This document shows, piece after piece, positions 27,591 through 37,681 of a stretch of 64,000 bases of DNA (positions are counted from its first letter, which is position 1; every line of letters begins with the position of its first letter). Position numbers and translations under genes: made by a program. Under the pieces are notes generated by a model. That model was not told the origin of the DNA, did no database searches, and saw nothing but the letters and a program-made list of their open reading frames with translations. Origin of the DNA: Sphingomicrobium lutaoense (GTDB lineage: Bacteria; Pseudomonadota; Alphaproteobacteria; Sphingomonadales; Sphingomonadaceae); assembly GCF_014195685.1 (NCBI RefSeq), contig NZ_JACICF010000002.1, forward strand, positions 1 to 64,000, in the 5' to 3' direction.

Positions 27591-28169
27591 TCAGGCGAAG
27601 GCGCTTGCCTTGCGGAGCACTTGCCAGGCCTCGATCACGCGGGTGAGCCGCGCTTCGTGGCTGCGGTCGCCGCCGTTGCGGTCGGGGTGATATTGGCGGA
27701 CGAGCGCCGAATAGCGGCGGCGGACGGTATGCAGATCGGCCTGCGCATCGAGGCCGAGCGTGTCGAGCGCATGCTGCTCGCGGCCCGAAAAACGTGAAGC
27801 CGCGCGCGCCCATTCGACCGAGGCGCCGCCCTTGAAGCGTGCCGCGATGGCATCGAGCGGATCGTTGAAGTCGGCCCAGGCGGGCCCCGGATCGCCCGAG
27901 CGCATGAAGGAGAAATCGCGCGCGCGGCGGCCATGTTCGGGAATGGGCGACTGGGCGGCGAGGATCTCTTCCGCGCTCATCCCGGCGAAGAAATCGTAGC
28001 GGGCATTATGTTCGCGGATATGGTCGAGGCACATCAGACGGTAGGCGCCCGGCCCGTCGAAATCGCCCGGCGTGACGGGCGCACGATATTGGCCAGGCTC
28101 CGCGCAGCCCGGCGCGGCGCATTGACCCTCGGCATTCTCGACCCGTCCATCATAGGCTTTTCGTCCCAT
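27591..28169 (-). CDS. J-domain (DnaJ-like) molecular chaperone
   Basis: A 192-residue protein with an N-terminal region carrying two cysteines (CAAPGCAEPG), a conserved middle (YRLMCLDHIREHNARYDFFA, MSAEEILAAQ), and a C-terminal J-domain ending in the HPD motif: RRRYSALVRQYHPDRNGGD. The HPD activates Hsp70 ATPase. Having the J-domain at the C-terminus is typical of this alphaproteobacterial family, which sits near cobS/cobT and bolA. It is divergent from bolA, 18 bases apart. Confidence 0.9.
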   Translation of the reverse strand: MGRKAYDGRVENAEGQCAAPGCAEPGQYRAPVTPGDFDGPGAYRLMCLDHIREHNARYDFFAGMSAEEILAAQSPIPEHGRRARDFSFMRSGDPGPAWADFNDPLDAIAARFKGGASVEWARAASRFSGREQHALDTLGLDAQADLHTVRRRYSALVRQYHPDRNGGDRSHEARLTRVIEAWQVLRKASAFA

Positions 28170-28187
28170 GCCGCATATATAGGAAGG

Positions 28188-28475
28188 ATGAGCGACAAAC
28201 CCAACGGACCCGTGGCGAGCGAGATGATCCGGCGCCTCACCGAAGCGCTGGAACCCACGCGCATGCATCTCGACGACCAGAGCGATCATCATATCGGCCA
28301 TGCCGGGCATGACGGTCGCGGCGAAAGCCATTTCGCGCTGACCATCGAGAGCGCCGCGTTCGAGGGCAGGAACCGGATCGAGCGGCAGCGGCTCGTCTAT
28401 CGGGCGCTGGGCGAGCTTCTCGACGAACAGGTGCATGCCCTGTCGATCCGCGCGCTCGCGCCGGGCGAAGCCTGA
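28188..28475 (+). CDS. BolA family protein
   Basis: A 95-residue BolA-like protein: MIRRLTEALEPTRMHLDDQS, ESHFALTIESAAFEGRNRIE, RQRLVYRALGELLDEQVHAL. BolA proteins partner monothiol glutaredoxins in Fe-S cluster handling. A His-rich loop (DHHIGHAGHDGRG) occupies the place of the usual metal-binding loop. AGGAAGG is just upstream. Its stop overlaps the pirin start (TGATG). Confidence 0.92.
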   Translation: MSDKPNGPVASEMIRRLTEALEPTRMHLDDQSDHHIGHAGHDGRGESHFALTIESAAFEGRNRIERQRLVYRALGELLDEQVHALSIRALAPGEA

Positions 28476-29356
28476 TGGAAGGCGTGCGCGCGATCGCGCC
28501 GAGCGTGCACGACCTTGGCGATTTCAAGGTACGCCGCGTCCTGCCGAGCCGTCCGCGCACGATGGTCGGACCCTTCATCTTCGTCGATGAATTCGGGCCG
28601 GCGCAGCTCGACATCGGCAAGGGGATGGACGTGCGGCCCCATCCGCACATCAATCTCGCCACCGTCACCTATCTGTTCGAAGGGGCGATCCACCATCGCG
28701 ACAGCATCGGGTCGAGCAAGGTCATTCGCCCGGGTGCGATCAACCTGATGACCGCGGGCGAAGGCATCGTCCATTCCGAGCGCTCGCCGCAGGAAGAACG
28801 TGAAAAAGGCGCCCGGCTGTACGGAATGCAGACCTGGCTCGCGCTGCCCGAAGACAAGGAAGAGATTGCGCCCGGCTTCGATCATGTCGCCGAAGAGGGC
28901 CTGCCGTTCATCGAGGACGAGGGCGTGTCGGCGCGGGTGCTGATGGGGAGCCTGTGGGGCGCGAGCGCGGCGACCCCCCAGCACAGTCCCACCATCTATG
29001 CCGATATCGTGCTGGGCGGGGGCAAGCTGCCGATCGATGCCGAGTCGGACGAGCGAGCGGTGCTAGTGACTGAAGGCGAGGTGCTGCTGGACGGCGAGCG
29101 GCTCGAACCCTTCACGCTGTATGTGCTCGCGCCCGGGCATGAAGCGAGCCTGTCGGGGCGCGGGCGGGTGATGCTGCTGGGCGGAGAGGCCTTTTCCTCG
29201 CCGCGCCACGTGTGGTGGAACTTCGTTTCTTCGCGGCGCGAGCGCATTGCGCAGGCCAAGGAGGATTGGCAGGCGCGCCGTTTCCCGCTGGTGCCCGGCG
29301 ACGAGCAGGAGCGCATTCCGCTGCCCGAGGTCCCCAAGACGGTCAGCTATCCCTGA
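28475..29356 (+). CDS. pirin family protein
   Basis: A 293-residue bicupin. The N-terminal cupin contains DVRPHPHINLATVTYLFEG and the partner HSER of IVHSERSPQEE, which together provide three His and one Glu for a metal. Pirins act as quercetin dioxygenases or redox sensors. Middle gene of the coupled bolA-pirin-hydrolase run; its stop overlaps the hydrolase start (TGATG). Confidence 0.92.
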   Translation: MEGVRAIAPSVHDLGDFKVRRVLPSRPRTMVGPFIFVDEFGPAQLDIGKGMDVRPHPHINLATVTYLFEGAIHHRDSIGSSKVIRPGAINLMTAGEGIVHSERSPQEEREKGARLYGMQTWLALPEDKEEIAPGFDHVAEEGLPFIEDEGVSARVLMGSLWGASAATPQHSPTIYADIVLGGGKLPIDAESDERAVLVTEGEVLLDGERLEPFTLYVLAPGHEASLSGRGRVMLLGGEAFSSPRHVWWNFVSSRRERIAQAKEDWQARRFPLVPGDEQERIPLPEVPKTVSYP

Positions 29357-30246
29357 TGGAGAGCAAGCGGATTGCCCTGTCGACGGGCGTGAGCCTCAAT
29401 GTCGCGATGGCCGGGGCCGCGGACGGCAAGCCGGTGATTCTGTTGCACGGCTTTCCCGAATCGCACCGCACCTGGCGAAAGCTCGCTCCGCTGCTCGGCG
29501 AATTCCAGCTGGTGATGCCGGATCTTCGCGGCTTTGCCGGGTCGGACAAGCCGCAAAATCTCGACGCATATCGCACCGACGTGCTGGTCGCGGACCTGCT
29601 GGCGCTTGCCGACGCGATGGAGATCGAACGGTTCGCGCTCGTCGGGCATGACTGGGGCGGAGCGGTGGCCTGGGCGGCGACGCTGCGGGGCGGGCCGCGG
29701 ATCGAGCGGCTGGCGATCATCAATTCGCCCCACCCGCTCATTTTCCAGAAAAGCATCATCGATGACGAGGCGCAGCGGGCGGCGAGCCAATATATCCGCA
29801 GCTTCCGCGAAACCGGGATGGAAGAGAAGATCCGCGCGATGGGGCTCGATGCCTTTTTCGATAAAAGTTTCGGCGCGCATGTCGACCTTGGCTCGATCAG
29901 CGCGGAGGAGCGCAAGGCCTATCTGGAAGAATGGGGCGGCGACGGCGCGCTCGAGGGGATGCTGGCATGGTATCGCGCCAGCCCGATCCTCGTCCCGGCG
30001 ATGGACGAGGCGGGCGAATATCCGGCCTGGCTGATGTCGGGAGTGCCCGACGTGCATGTCCCGGTGAAGATCCTCTGGGGGATGGAGGACAAGGCGCTCC
30101 TTCCCTGCCAGCTCGAAGGGCTGGACGGATTGATCGACGATCTTTCGATCGAACGGCTCGAAGGCGTGGGGCATTTCGCGCCGTGGGAAGCGGCCGACAA
30201 GGTCGCGGCGGCGCTCAAGCCATTTCTTGCTAAGGCCGACCTTTAG
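29356..30246 (+). CDS. alpha/beta hydrolase (epoxide hydrolase-like)
   Basis: A 296-residue alpha/beta hydrolase. HGFPESHRTWR gives the oxyanion segment, VGHDWGGAVAWA the nucleophile elbow with Asp instead of Ser (G-H-D-W-G), as in epoxide hydrolases and haloalkane dehalogenases. GVGHFAPWEA provides the catalytic His. The Asp nucleophile supports epoxide hydrolase over esterase. Coupled to pirin; nusB follows 18 bases later. Confidence 0.88.
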   Translation: MESKRIALSTGVSLNVAMAGAADGKPVILLHGFPESHRTWRKLAPLLGEFQLVMPDLRGFAGSDKPQNLDAYRTDVLVADLLALADAMEIERFALVGHDWGGAVAWAATLRGGPRIERLAIINSPHPLIFQKSIIDDEAQRAASQYIRSFRETGMEEKIRAMGLDAFFDKSFGAHVDLGSISAEERKAYLEEWGGDGALEGMLAWYRASPILVPAMDEAGEYPAWLMSGVPDVHVPVKILWGMEDKALLPCQLEGLDGLIDDLSIERLEGVGHFAPWEAADKVAAALKPFLAKADL

Positions 30247-30264
30247 GCGCTAGAGGCGCGGCCC

Positions 30265-30708
30265 ATGTCCAGATCGCAATCGCGCAGTGCCGCCCGGCTC
30301 GCCGCCGTGCAGGCTCTCTACCAGCAGGAAATGGAAGGCACGCCCACGGCGAAGCTGATCCATGAATTCCACGAGCATCGCCTCGGCGCGACGATCGAGG
30401 ACGTGACCTATGCCGAGGCCGAGGTGCTGTTCTTCGACGATATTGTCGCAGGCGTGCTGGCGCGGCGCGAGGAAATCGATGCCAAGATCCAGGGCAAGCT
30501 GGCCCAGAGGTGGAATATCGAACGGCTCGACCGGCCGATGCGCGCGATCCTGCGCGCGGGCACCTATGAACTCATTGCCCGCGCCGACGTGCCGCGCGGC
30601 AGCGTGATCGACGAATATGTCGATGTCGCCGATGCCTTCTACGACAAGAAGGAGAAGGGGTTCGTCAACGGCCTGCTCGACGCGATCGCCAAGGACGTGC
30701 GCGACTAG
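30265..30708 (+). CDS. nusB: transcription antitermination factor NusB
   Basis: A 147-residue NusB with RSAARLAAVQALYQQEMEGT, LDRPMRAILRAGTYEL and RGSVIDEYVDVADAFYDKKE, GFVNGLLDAI. With NusE it binds boxA for rRNA antitermination. Normally followed by thiL; here a minus-strand esterase intervenes and shares a CTAG stop overlap. Confidence 0.97.
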   Translation: MSRSQSRSAARLAAVQALYQQEMEGTPTAKLIHEFHEHRLGATIEDVTYAEAEVLFFDDIVAGVLARREEIDAKIQGKLAQRWNIERLDRPMRAILRAGTYELIARADVPRGSVIDEYVDVADAFYDKKEKGFVNGLLDAIAKDVRD

Positions 30709-31655
30709 GGATCGTTGCGGTCGAGGAAAGCGAGCGGAATGTCGATCCGCTCGGCCCAGGCAATCTCGTCATGCTCGGCGCCGGTGTAGCGGCGGCTCAT
30801 GTAATTGGCCCCTCCCCATCCGCGCGCCTCCATCATCGCATCGAAGGCATCGGCATAGGGCGGGTAATGGGCATCCAGGGTCGCGGTGCCATGATCCATG
30901 TAGATGCGGTTCGCGCCGGGGGTAAGTTCGGTGGTTTCGAAATAGGAAGCCCAGGCCGCGGTGGTGTCGGCGACATTGGCGGCGACATCCTCCTGTTCGG
31001 GTTCGCCCAGCGGATAATGGATCGAGACCGCCGCAGCCTGCCCGAAGACATGGGGATATTCGGCAATCGCATAAAGGCTCATCAGCCCGCCCATCGAGGA
31101 GCCCATCACGCCCGTGTCCTCGGGTCCCGCGAGCGTGCGATAGGTGCGATCGACCATCGGCTTCACCGTGCCGGTGAGCCATGACAGATATTCATCGCCC
31201 TTGAGTGCCTCCCGCTCGATCTTCTCGCGCTCCGACACGCTCGCCAGCGCTTCGACGCGGTGCGGCGGGAGGTGGTCGACCAGCTTTTCGGGGAAAAGAG
31301 TGAGATAGCGTTCTCTCGGGCTTTCGACCCCTACCACGATCCATTCGCGAAGGTCGCCTGCCTCGGCCATGCGCGGAACGGCCTGATCCAGCTCCCATGA
31401 CTTTTTGTAATAGGTGACGCTCGGGTCGAAGAGATTCTGGCCGTCATGCATGTAGAGCACCGGATAGCGGCGCTCGGGATCGGTCCCGTAGGAAGGCGGG
31501 AGCCAGACCCACACCCGATCGATCCGCAGGTGCGGCGCGGAGAGATGGCTCTGTTCGAGCTTACCCGCCGTCACTTGCGGCATGGCGGGGGCCTCCGGCT
31601 GCTGCCAGCCGAGCAACAGGGCGATGAGCATGACTGGCATCGATCGGGTCTCCAT
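30705..31655 (-). CDS. exported alpha/beta hydrolase (esterase D/enterochelin esterase-like)
   Basis: A 316-residue protein with signal peptide METRSMPVMLIALLLG. DRVWVWLPPSYGTDPERRYP, VLYMHDGQNLFDP and the nucleophile elbow GVMGSSMGGLMSLYA (G-S-S-M-G) place it in the Esterase (Esterase D) family. The catalytic His is likely in the AEHDE segment (about residue 295). The substrate may be a siderophore or short ester. It sits alone on the minus strand between nusB and thiL. A plausible in-frame extension to 31823 overlaps thiL antisense. Confidence 0.8.
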   Translation of the reverse strand: METRSMPVMLIALLLGWQQPEAPAMPQVTAGKLEQSHLSAPHLRIDRVWVWLPPSYGTDPERRYPVLYMHDGQNLFDPSVTYYKKSWELDQAVPRMAEAGDLREWIVVGVESPRERYLTLFPEKLVDHLPPHRVEALASVSEREKIEREALKGDEYLSWLTGTVKPMVDRTYRTLAGPEDTGVMGSSMGGLMSLYAIAEYPHVFGQAAAVSIHYPLGEPEQEDVAANVADTTAAWASYFETTELTPGANRIYMDHGTATLDAHYPPYADAFDAMMEARGWGGANYMSRRYTGAEHDEIAWAERIDIPLAFLDRNDP

Positions 31656-31704
31656 GCGATGAACGGGAGCGAGTGATGCCTTACGGGAACCCTGCTGCCA
31701 AGCC

Positions 31705-32661
31705 ATGACCGCCGAACTCAAGCTCATTGCCCGCCTTGCACGGATGGCGACCCATCCCGCCGCGCGCCGGCTGTCGGACGATGCCGCGCATCTCGACGGC
31801 ATGGTGCTGACGCATGACAGCATTGCCGAGGGGGTGCATTACCGCGCCGACGATCCGCCCGAGAGCGTCGGGTGGAAGCTCGCCGCGGTCAACCTGTCGG
31901 ACCTTGCCGCCAAGGGCGCGACGCCTGCGGGTGCGCTGCTGTCGCTCACGCTCGCCCCGCCGCAGGAAGGCGCGCTCGAAGGCGAATGGGAGGAGCGTTT
32001 CCTCAACGGGCTCGATGCGGCCTGCGAAAGCTATGGGCTACCCCTTCTCGGCGGCGACACGATCGCGCTTCCGGCGGGCGCGCCCCGCGTCCTCGGACTG
32101 ACCGCGATCGGGCGCGCGGGAAGCCACAGCCCGACCCGCGACGGCGCGATGGCGGGCGATGAATTGTGGGTCGTAGGCACGCTGGGCGATGCGATGGCGG
32201 GGCTGTCGCTGCTGGTCGAGGATCGCGATGCCGAAGGAGCGCTGGTCGATATCTACCGCCGTCCCGTCCCCCAGCTCGCCGCAGGCGAAGCGCTCGCACC
32301 TGCCGCCCATGCCATGATGGACATCTCGGACGGCCTGCTGCTCGATACCGCCCGGCTCGCGCAGGCGAGCGGCGTGCATGCCCGCATCGATCTTGGCGCG
32401 CTGCCCTTGTCGGCGGCCTTCCGCTCGGCGCGGGGCGAGGATCGTACGGCGCGTCTGTTCGCGGCGACGGGGGGCGACGATTATGCGCTTCTGGCCGCCT
32501 TCCCGCCCGGAAAGGCGCGCGAATTAAGAAAGTTTTTACCACCCAAGTCCATCTTTACCCGTGTCGGGAAACTGTCGGATGGCGAGGGATTGTCCCTCGA
32601 ACATGACGGCGAGCAAATCCCGCTGCCGGAGCATTTGGGACATGAACATCGCGCTTCCTAG
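31705..32661 (+). CDS. thiL: thiamine-monophosphate kinase
   Basis: A 318-residue AIR-synthase-fold kinase that phosphorylates TMP to thiamine diphosphate. Conserved segments LTHDSIAEGVHYRADD (substrate/metal Asp), GWKLAAVNLSDLAAKGATP, GGDTIALPAG and MMDISDGLLLDTARLA, with GGDDYALL near the end. Complete. Its last 20 bases overlap a candidate small ORF. Confidence 0.93.
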   Translation: MTAELKLIARLARMATHPAARRLSDDAAHLDGMVLTHDSIAEGVHYRADDPPESVGWKLAAVNLSDLAAKGATPAGALLSLTLAPPQEGALEGEWEERFLNGLDAACESYGLPLLGGDTIALPAGAPRVLGLTAIGRAGSHSPTRDGAMAGDELWVVGTLGDAMAGLSLLVEDRDAEGALVDIYRRPVPQLAAGEALAPAAHAMMDISDGLLLDTARLAQASGVHARIDLGALPLSAAFRSARGEDRTARLFAATGGDDYALLAAFPPGKARELRKFLPPKSIFTRVGKLSDGEGLSLEHDGEQIPLPEHLGHEHRAS

Positions 32662-32731
32662 CCTGCGTCAATGGGTCATCGGCACCGCCGGTCTGGCCTC
32701 GGGCATGGCGACCGCTCTGCTGCTCCTCTAA
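32642..32731 (+). CDS. candidate 29-residue membrane microprotein
   Basis: ATG at 32642, overlapping the thiL 3' end by 20 bases in another frame, encodes MNIALPSLRQWVIGTAGLAS followed by GMATALLLL. It is hydrophobic and could be a single transmembrane helix. GAGCATTTGGGAC upstream is only a weak ribosome-binding site. Kept at low confidence because short hydrophobic ORFs arise by chance. Confidence 0.25.
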   Translation: MNIALPSLRQWVIGTAGLASGMATALLLL

Positions 32732-32741
32732 AGGCCGCCGA

Positions 32742-32828
32742 CCGATTTCCTAAATCGGCGGAGCGGGTTGCGCCCGCCGAATCACCCGTTACACATCTTC
32801 CCCGGATGCCCGTCGATCTTCGGCGGGC
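32742..32828 (+). promoter_or_regulatory. structured leader of hppA
   Basis: Two hairpins precede the hppA ATG (32847). The first is CCGATTT (32742-32748)/AAATCGG (32752-32758), extendable by flanking CCGCC/GGCGG. The second is a long-range 9-bp perfect pair GCCCGCCGA (32772-32780)/TCGGCGGGC (32820-32828). Neither has a T tract. No known riboswitch is recognised. Confidence 0.5.
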
Positions 32829-32846
32829 GATCAATTGGGGGTGTTC

Positions 32847-34955
<2,109 letters not shown>

Positions 34956-34984
34956 GCGAACGCCTACTTCGATCCGAACGAATG

Positions 34985-35015
34985 GGGCGGGGGCAGCGAT
35001 GCCTCCGCCCTTTTT
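34985..35015 (+). terminator. intrinsic terminator after hppA
   Basis: GGGCGGGGGCA (34985-34995), loop GCGA (34996-34999), TGCCTCCGCCC (35000-35010), one G.U pair, then TTTTT (35011-35015). Confidence 0.85.
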
Positions 35016-35104
35016 GTATCAGGCGGCGCGATCGGCTCGAGTGGATAAAGGGGCTTCCTCTTCCAGCACAATCCGGCGCGTTGAGGCTTTCTCTTTCCAT
35101 GTCA

Positions 35105-35129
35105 GGCGCTTCCCGCTAAGGGGAGCGCC
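35105..35129 (+). promoter_or_regulatory. hairpin in infA leader
   Basis: GGCGCTTCCC (35105-35114), loop, GGGGAGCGCC (35120-35129), one G.U pair, no T tract. It ends 27 bases before the infA start codon and could affect mRNA stability or translation initiation. Confidence 0.5.
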
Positions 35130-35156
35130 ACTCGAAACCACACGCAAAGGATGTTC

Positions 35157-35375
35157 ATGGCCAAGGAAGAACTTCTCGAGATGCGGGGTCGGGTGGTCGA
35201 ACTGCTGCCCAACGCGATGTTCCGCGTCGAGCTGGAGAATGGCCACGAGATCCTCGGACATACTGCCGGAAAGATGCGCAAGAACCGCATCCGCGTCCTG
35301 ACCGGCGACGAAGTCCTCGTCGAACTGACGCCCTACGACCTGACTAAGGGCCGCATCACCTACCGGTTCAAATAA
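35157..35375 (+). CDS. infA: translation initiation factor IF-1
   Basis: 72 residues, the exact IF-1 length: [53 protein letters not shown]. The ATG at 35157 is chosen over 35151 because AAAGG (35146-35150) is then 6 bases away. First gene of infA-maf-RNase-yacG. Confidence 0.98.
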   Translation: MAKEELLEMRGRVVELLPNAMFRVELENGHEILGHTAGKMRKNRIRVLTGDEVLVELTPYDLTKGRITYRFK

Positions 35376-35379
35376 GCGC

Positions 35380-35955
35380 ATGAAGCTGGTCCTCGCCTCG
35401 GCGAGCCCGCGACGCCGCGACCTATTGGCGCGCATCGGGGTCGTACCCGACGCTGTCGACCCCGCCGACATCGACGAGGAGCCGATGCGTGGCGAGTTGC
35501 CGCGTCCCCATGCCCTGCGCCTCGCCGAGGAAAAGGCCGCGGCAGTCGCGCCGCGCCATCCCGAGGCGCTGGTGCTTGCCGCCGACACCGTGGTCGCGGT
35601 CGGGCGGCGCATCCTCCCCAAGGTCGAGGACGAGGAGACGCTGCGTGCCTGCATGAAGCTCCTGTCGGGGCGGCGGCACAAGGTCCTAACCGGGGTCGCG
35701 ATCAAGGTGCCGGGCGAGGACCGGATCAAGTCGCGCGTGGTCGAGACGATGATCGCGATGAAGCGGCTGAGCGACGAGGAAATCGACCATTATGCCGCGC
35801 ATGGCGAGTGGAAGGGCAAGGCCGGGGGCTATGCGCTGCAGGGCTATGGCGAAGTCTATGTCCGGCACATTGCGGGAAGCTATTCCAACGTGGTCGGCTT
35901 GCCGCTGGCCGAGACGCGCCACATGCTGAAAAGCGCGGGCATGCCGATCCCATGA
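35380..35955 (+). CDS. maf: Maf family nucleotide pyrophosphatase
   Basis: 191 residues: LVLASASPRRRDLLARIGV (substrate loop S-x-S-P-R-R), AADTVVAVGRRILPK (catalytic Asp), LSGRRHKVLTGVAI, GGYALQGYGEVYVRHIAGSY and NVVGLPL. Hydrolyses dTTP/UTP or modified nucleotides. Stop overlaps the next gene as ATGA. Confidence 0.93.
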   Translation: MKLVLASASPRRRDLLARIGVVPDAVDPADIDEEPMRGELPRPHALRLAEEKAAAVAPRHPEALVLAADTVVAVGRRILPKVEDEETLRACMKLLSGRRHKVLTGVAIKVPGEDRIKSRVVETMIAMKRLSDEEIDHYAAHGEWKGKAGGYALQGYGEVYVRHIAGSYSNVVGLPLAETRHMLKSAGMPIP

Positions 35956-36878
35956 GTGCGCCCGATCCCGATGGCTGGATCATCGAGGAGGGCATTGGCG
36001 AAACCCGCGCCGCTCTCATCGAGAATGGCGAGATCGTCGAGGCGCGCGTGCGGCGCGAGGGCATCATCCCCGCCGGAACGGTGCTCGACGCCAAGCTGGT
36101 CGCGGTCGCGCCGCGCGTCACCGTCGAGGCGGACGGAGAACAATTCCTTTTGCCCCGCGGCGTGAGCGGCATCAGCGAAGGCAGTCGTCTTCGGATCGAA
36201 GTGGTGCGCGAGCGGCTGGGCGGAAGCGAGCCGTGGAAGCGCGCGCTCGCCCGTTTTACCGAGGAGGAACCGCGCCCTGCCCCGCCGCTTGCCGAGGGCC
36301 GTGCCGGGAAGATCGAGGGGTGGGACGATCTGCTCGAGGAAGCGCGCAGCGGCATGATCGGGTTCGATGGCGGCGAATTGCGGATCGAGCCCACCGCCGC
36401 GATGACCATGATCGACGTGGATGGCTGGCTCCAGCCCGACAAGTTGGCGCAGATGGCGGCCTGGGCCGCGGCGCGCGCGATCCGCAGGCTCGATATCGGC
36501 GGGCAGGTGGGGATCGACTTTCCCAATCTCGAAGGCCGCGATGCGCGGCGCGAGATCGGGGAGATCATCGACGCCTATCTTTCCAAACCCTTCGAGCGCA
36601 CCGCGATGAACGGCTTCGGCTTCGTCCAGATCGTCCGGCCGCGGGAGCGCGCGTCGCTGATCGAGCTGGCGCGCGACCGGGCTGCTTTCGAGGCACGGGC
36701 GCTGTTGCGGCGAGCGGAAAAAGAGGTGGGTGCAACCCGGCTGGTCGCGCATCCCGCGGTGCTGGGCGCGATTCCCGAGGCGTGGATTGAACGGCTGTCG
36801 CGCCGGGTCGGAGGCGAGGTGACCTTGCAGCCCGACGCCACCCTCTCCATCTCGGGGGCCTATGCCCAGCAAAAGTGA
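35952..36878 (+). CDS. compact RNase E/G-like ribonuclease
   Basis: 308 residues, much shorter than RNase E/G (about 490+). It retains an N-terminal S1-like segment ([20 protein letters not shown]) and the DNase-I-like core in which MTMIDVDGW and [13 protein letters not shown] supply the two catalytic Asp positions of RNase E, followed by [11 protein letters not shown]. The Zn-link CPxC motif is absent, so it may not form the RNase E tetramer. Coupled with maf (ATGA) and overlapping yacG. Confidence 0.8.
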   Translation: MSAPDPDGWIIEEGIGETRAALIENGEIVEARVRREGIIPAGTVLDAKLVAVAPRVTVEADGEQFLLPRGVSGISEGSRLRIEVVRERLGGSEPWKRALARFTEEEPRPAPPLAEGRAGKIEGWDDLLEEARSGMIGFDGGELRIEPTAAMTMIDVDGWLQPDKLAQMAAWAAARAIRRLDIGGQVGIDFPNLEGRDARREIGEIIDAYLSKPFERTAMNGFGFVQIVRPRERASLIELARDRAAFEARALLRRAEKEVGATRLVAHPAVLGAIPEAWIERLSRRVGGEVTLQPDATLSISGAYAQQK

Positions 36879-37044
36879 ACCCCGCTGCCCCAAGTGCGGC
36901 AAGAAATCCTCGCCCGACACAAGGCCTTTCTGTTCGCGCGGCTGTAAGGACCGCGACCTTCTGAATTGGTTGGGCGACGGCTATCGCATCCCCGGACCAC
37001 CTGCCGACATAGAAGGGCTGGACAGCGAGGAAGACCAAGGTTAG
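36862..37044 (+). CDS. yacG: DNA gyrase inhibitor YacG
   Basis: 60 residues with the zinc motif C-P-K-C (RCPKCGKK) and [16 protein letters not shown], typical YacG, including the YRIPGP tail. YacG binds GyrB and blocks DNA access. It overlaps the 3' end of the RNase gene by 17 bases. Confidence 0.93.
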   Translation: MPSKSEPRCPKCGKKSSPDTRPFCSRGCKDRDLLNWLGDGYRIPGPPADIEGLDSEEDQG

Positions 37045-37088
37045 GGAGCGCCTCGCTGAACCGCGGCGGACCCGCCGCGATGACCTGT

Positions 37089-37164
37089 GCCCAGGTAGCT
37101 CAGTTGGTAGAGCATGCGACTGAAAATCGCAGTGTCGGCGGTTCGATCCCGTCCCTGGGCACCA
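37089..37164 (+). tRNA. tRNA-Phe (anticodon GAA)
   Basis: A 76-base cloverleaf: acceptor GCCCAGG/CCTGGGC, D-arm GTAGCTCAGTTGGTAGAGC, anticodon loop CTGAAAA with GAA, T-arm with GGTTCGATCC, discriminator A and encoded CCA (37162-37164). Confidence 0.97.
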
Positions 37165-37228
37165 CCCTCCCCCATCCTGCAAATCCGCCGCAGGTGACCC
37201 TTCGAGCAATCTTAGTTAAGAAGGCGGG

Positions 37229-37681
37229 ATGGCTACCTTGCTCATCGGCATCCTGCTCGCTTCGCTGACGATCATCATCCATTACGAAACGCTGCGCTTC
37301 ACCTCGGCGCGGCTCACGCATCTGCATATCCCGCCGCGCGCGCGGATCATCGTCGTGCTGGTCGCCGCGACGCTATCGCACCTGACGCAGGTGTTCATCT
37401 ACGCGCTGGCCTTTCTCGGCATGGAGCGGATGGGCGGATTCGGCTCGATCGACGGGGGCGTGAAGCACAGCCTCGGCGATGCCTTCTATTTCTCCATTTC
37501 TTCCTACACCACGCTCGGGATCGGCGATCTCATTCCCACCGGAGGTCTTCGGATGATCTCGGGACTGGAGGCGCTCAATGGTCTCATAATGGTCGGCTGG
37601 ACCGCCTCGATGACCTATCTCTACATGGAAAAATTCTGGCATCTGCAGAATCAGAATCCCCATGCCCGCAAACGCCGCTAG
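37229..37681 (+). CDS. two-TM potassium channel family protein
   Basis: 150 residues with an N-terminal helix (MATLLIGILLASLTIIIHYE), two further helices, and the pore segment FSISSYTTLGIGDLIPTGGL; the filter reads T-L-G-I-G rather than T-V-G-Y-G. This is the Ion_trans_2 family; ion selectivity is unproven. Its stop and that of the convergent SLOG-like gene share CTAG. Confidence 0.85.
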   Translation: MATLLIGILLASLTIIIHYETLRFTSARLTHLHIPPRARIIVVLVAATLSHLTQVFIYALAFLGMERMGGFGSIDGGVKHSLGDAFYFSISSYTTLGIGDLIPTGGLRMISGLEALNGLIMVGWTASMTYLYMEKFWHLQNQNPHARKRR

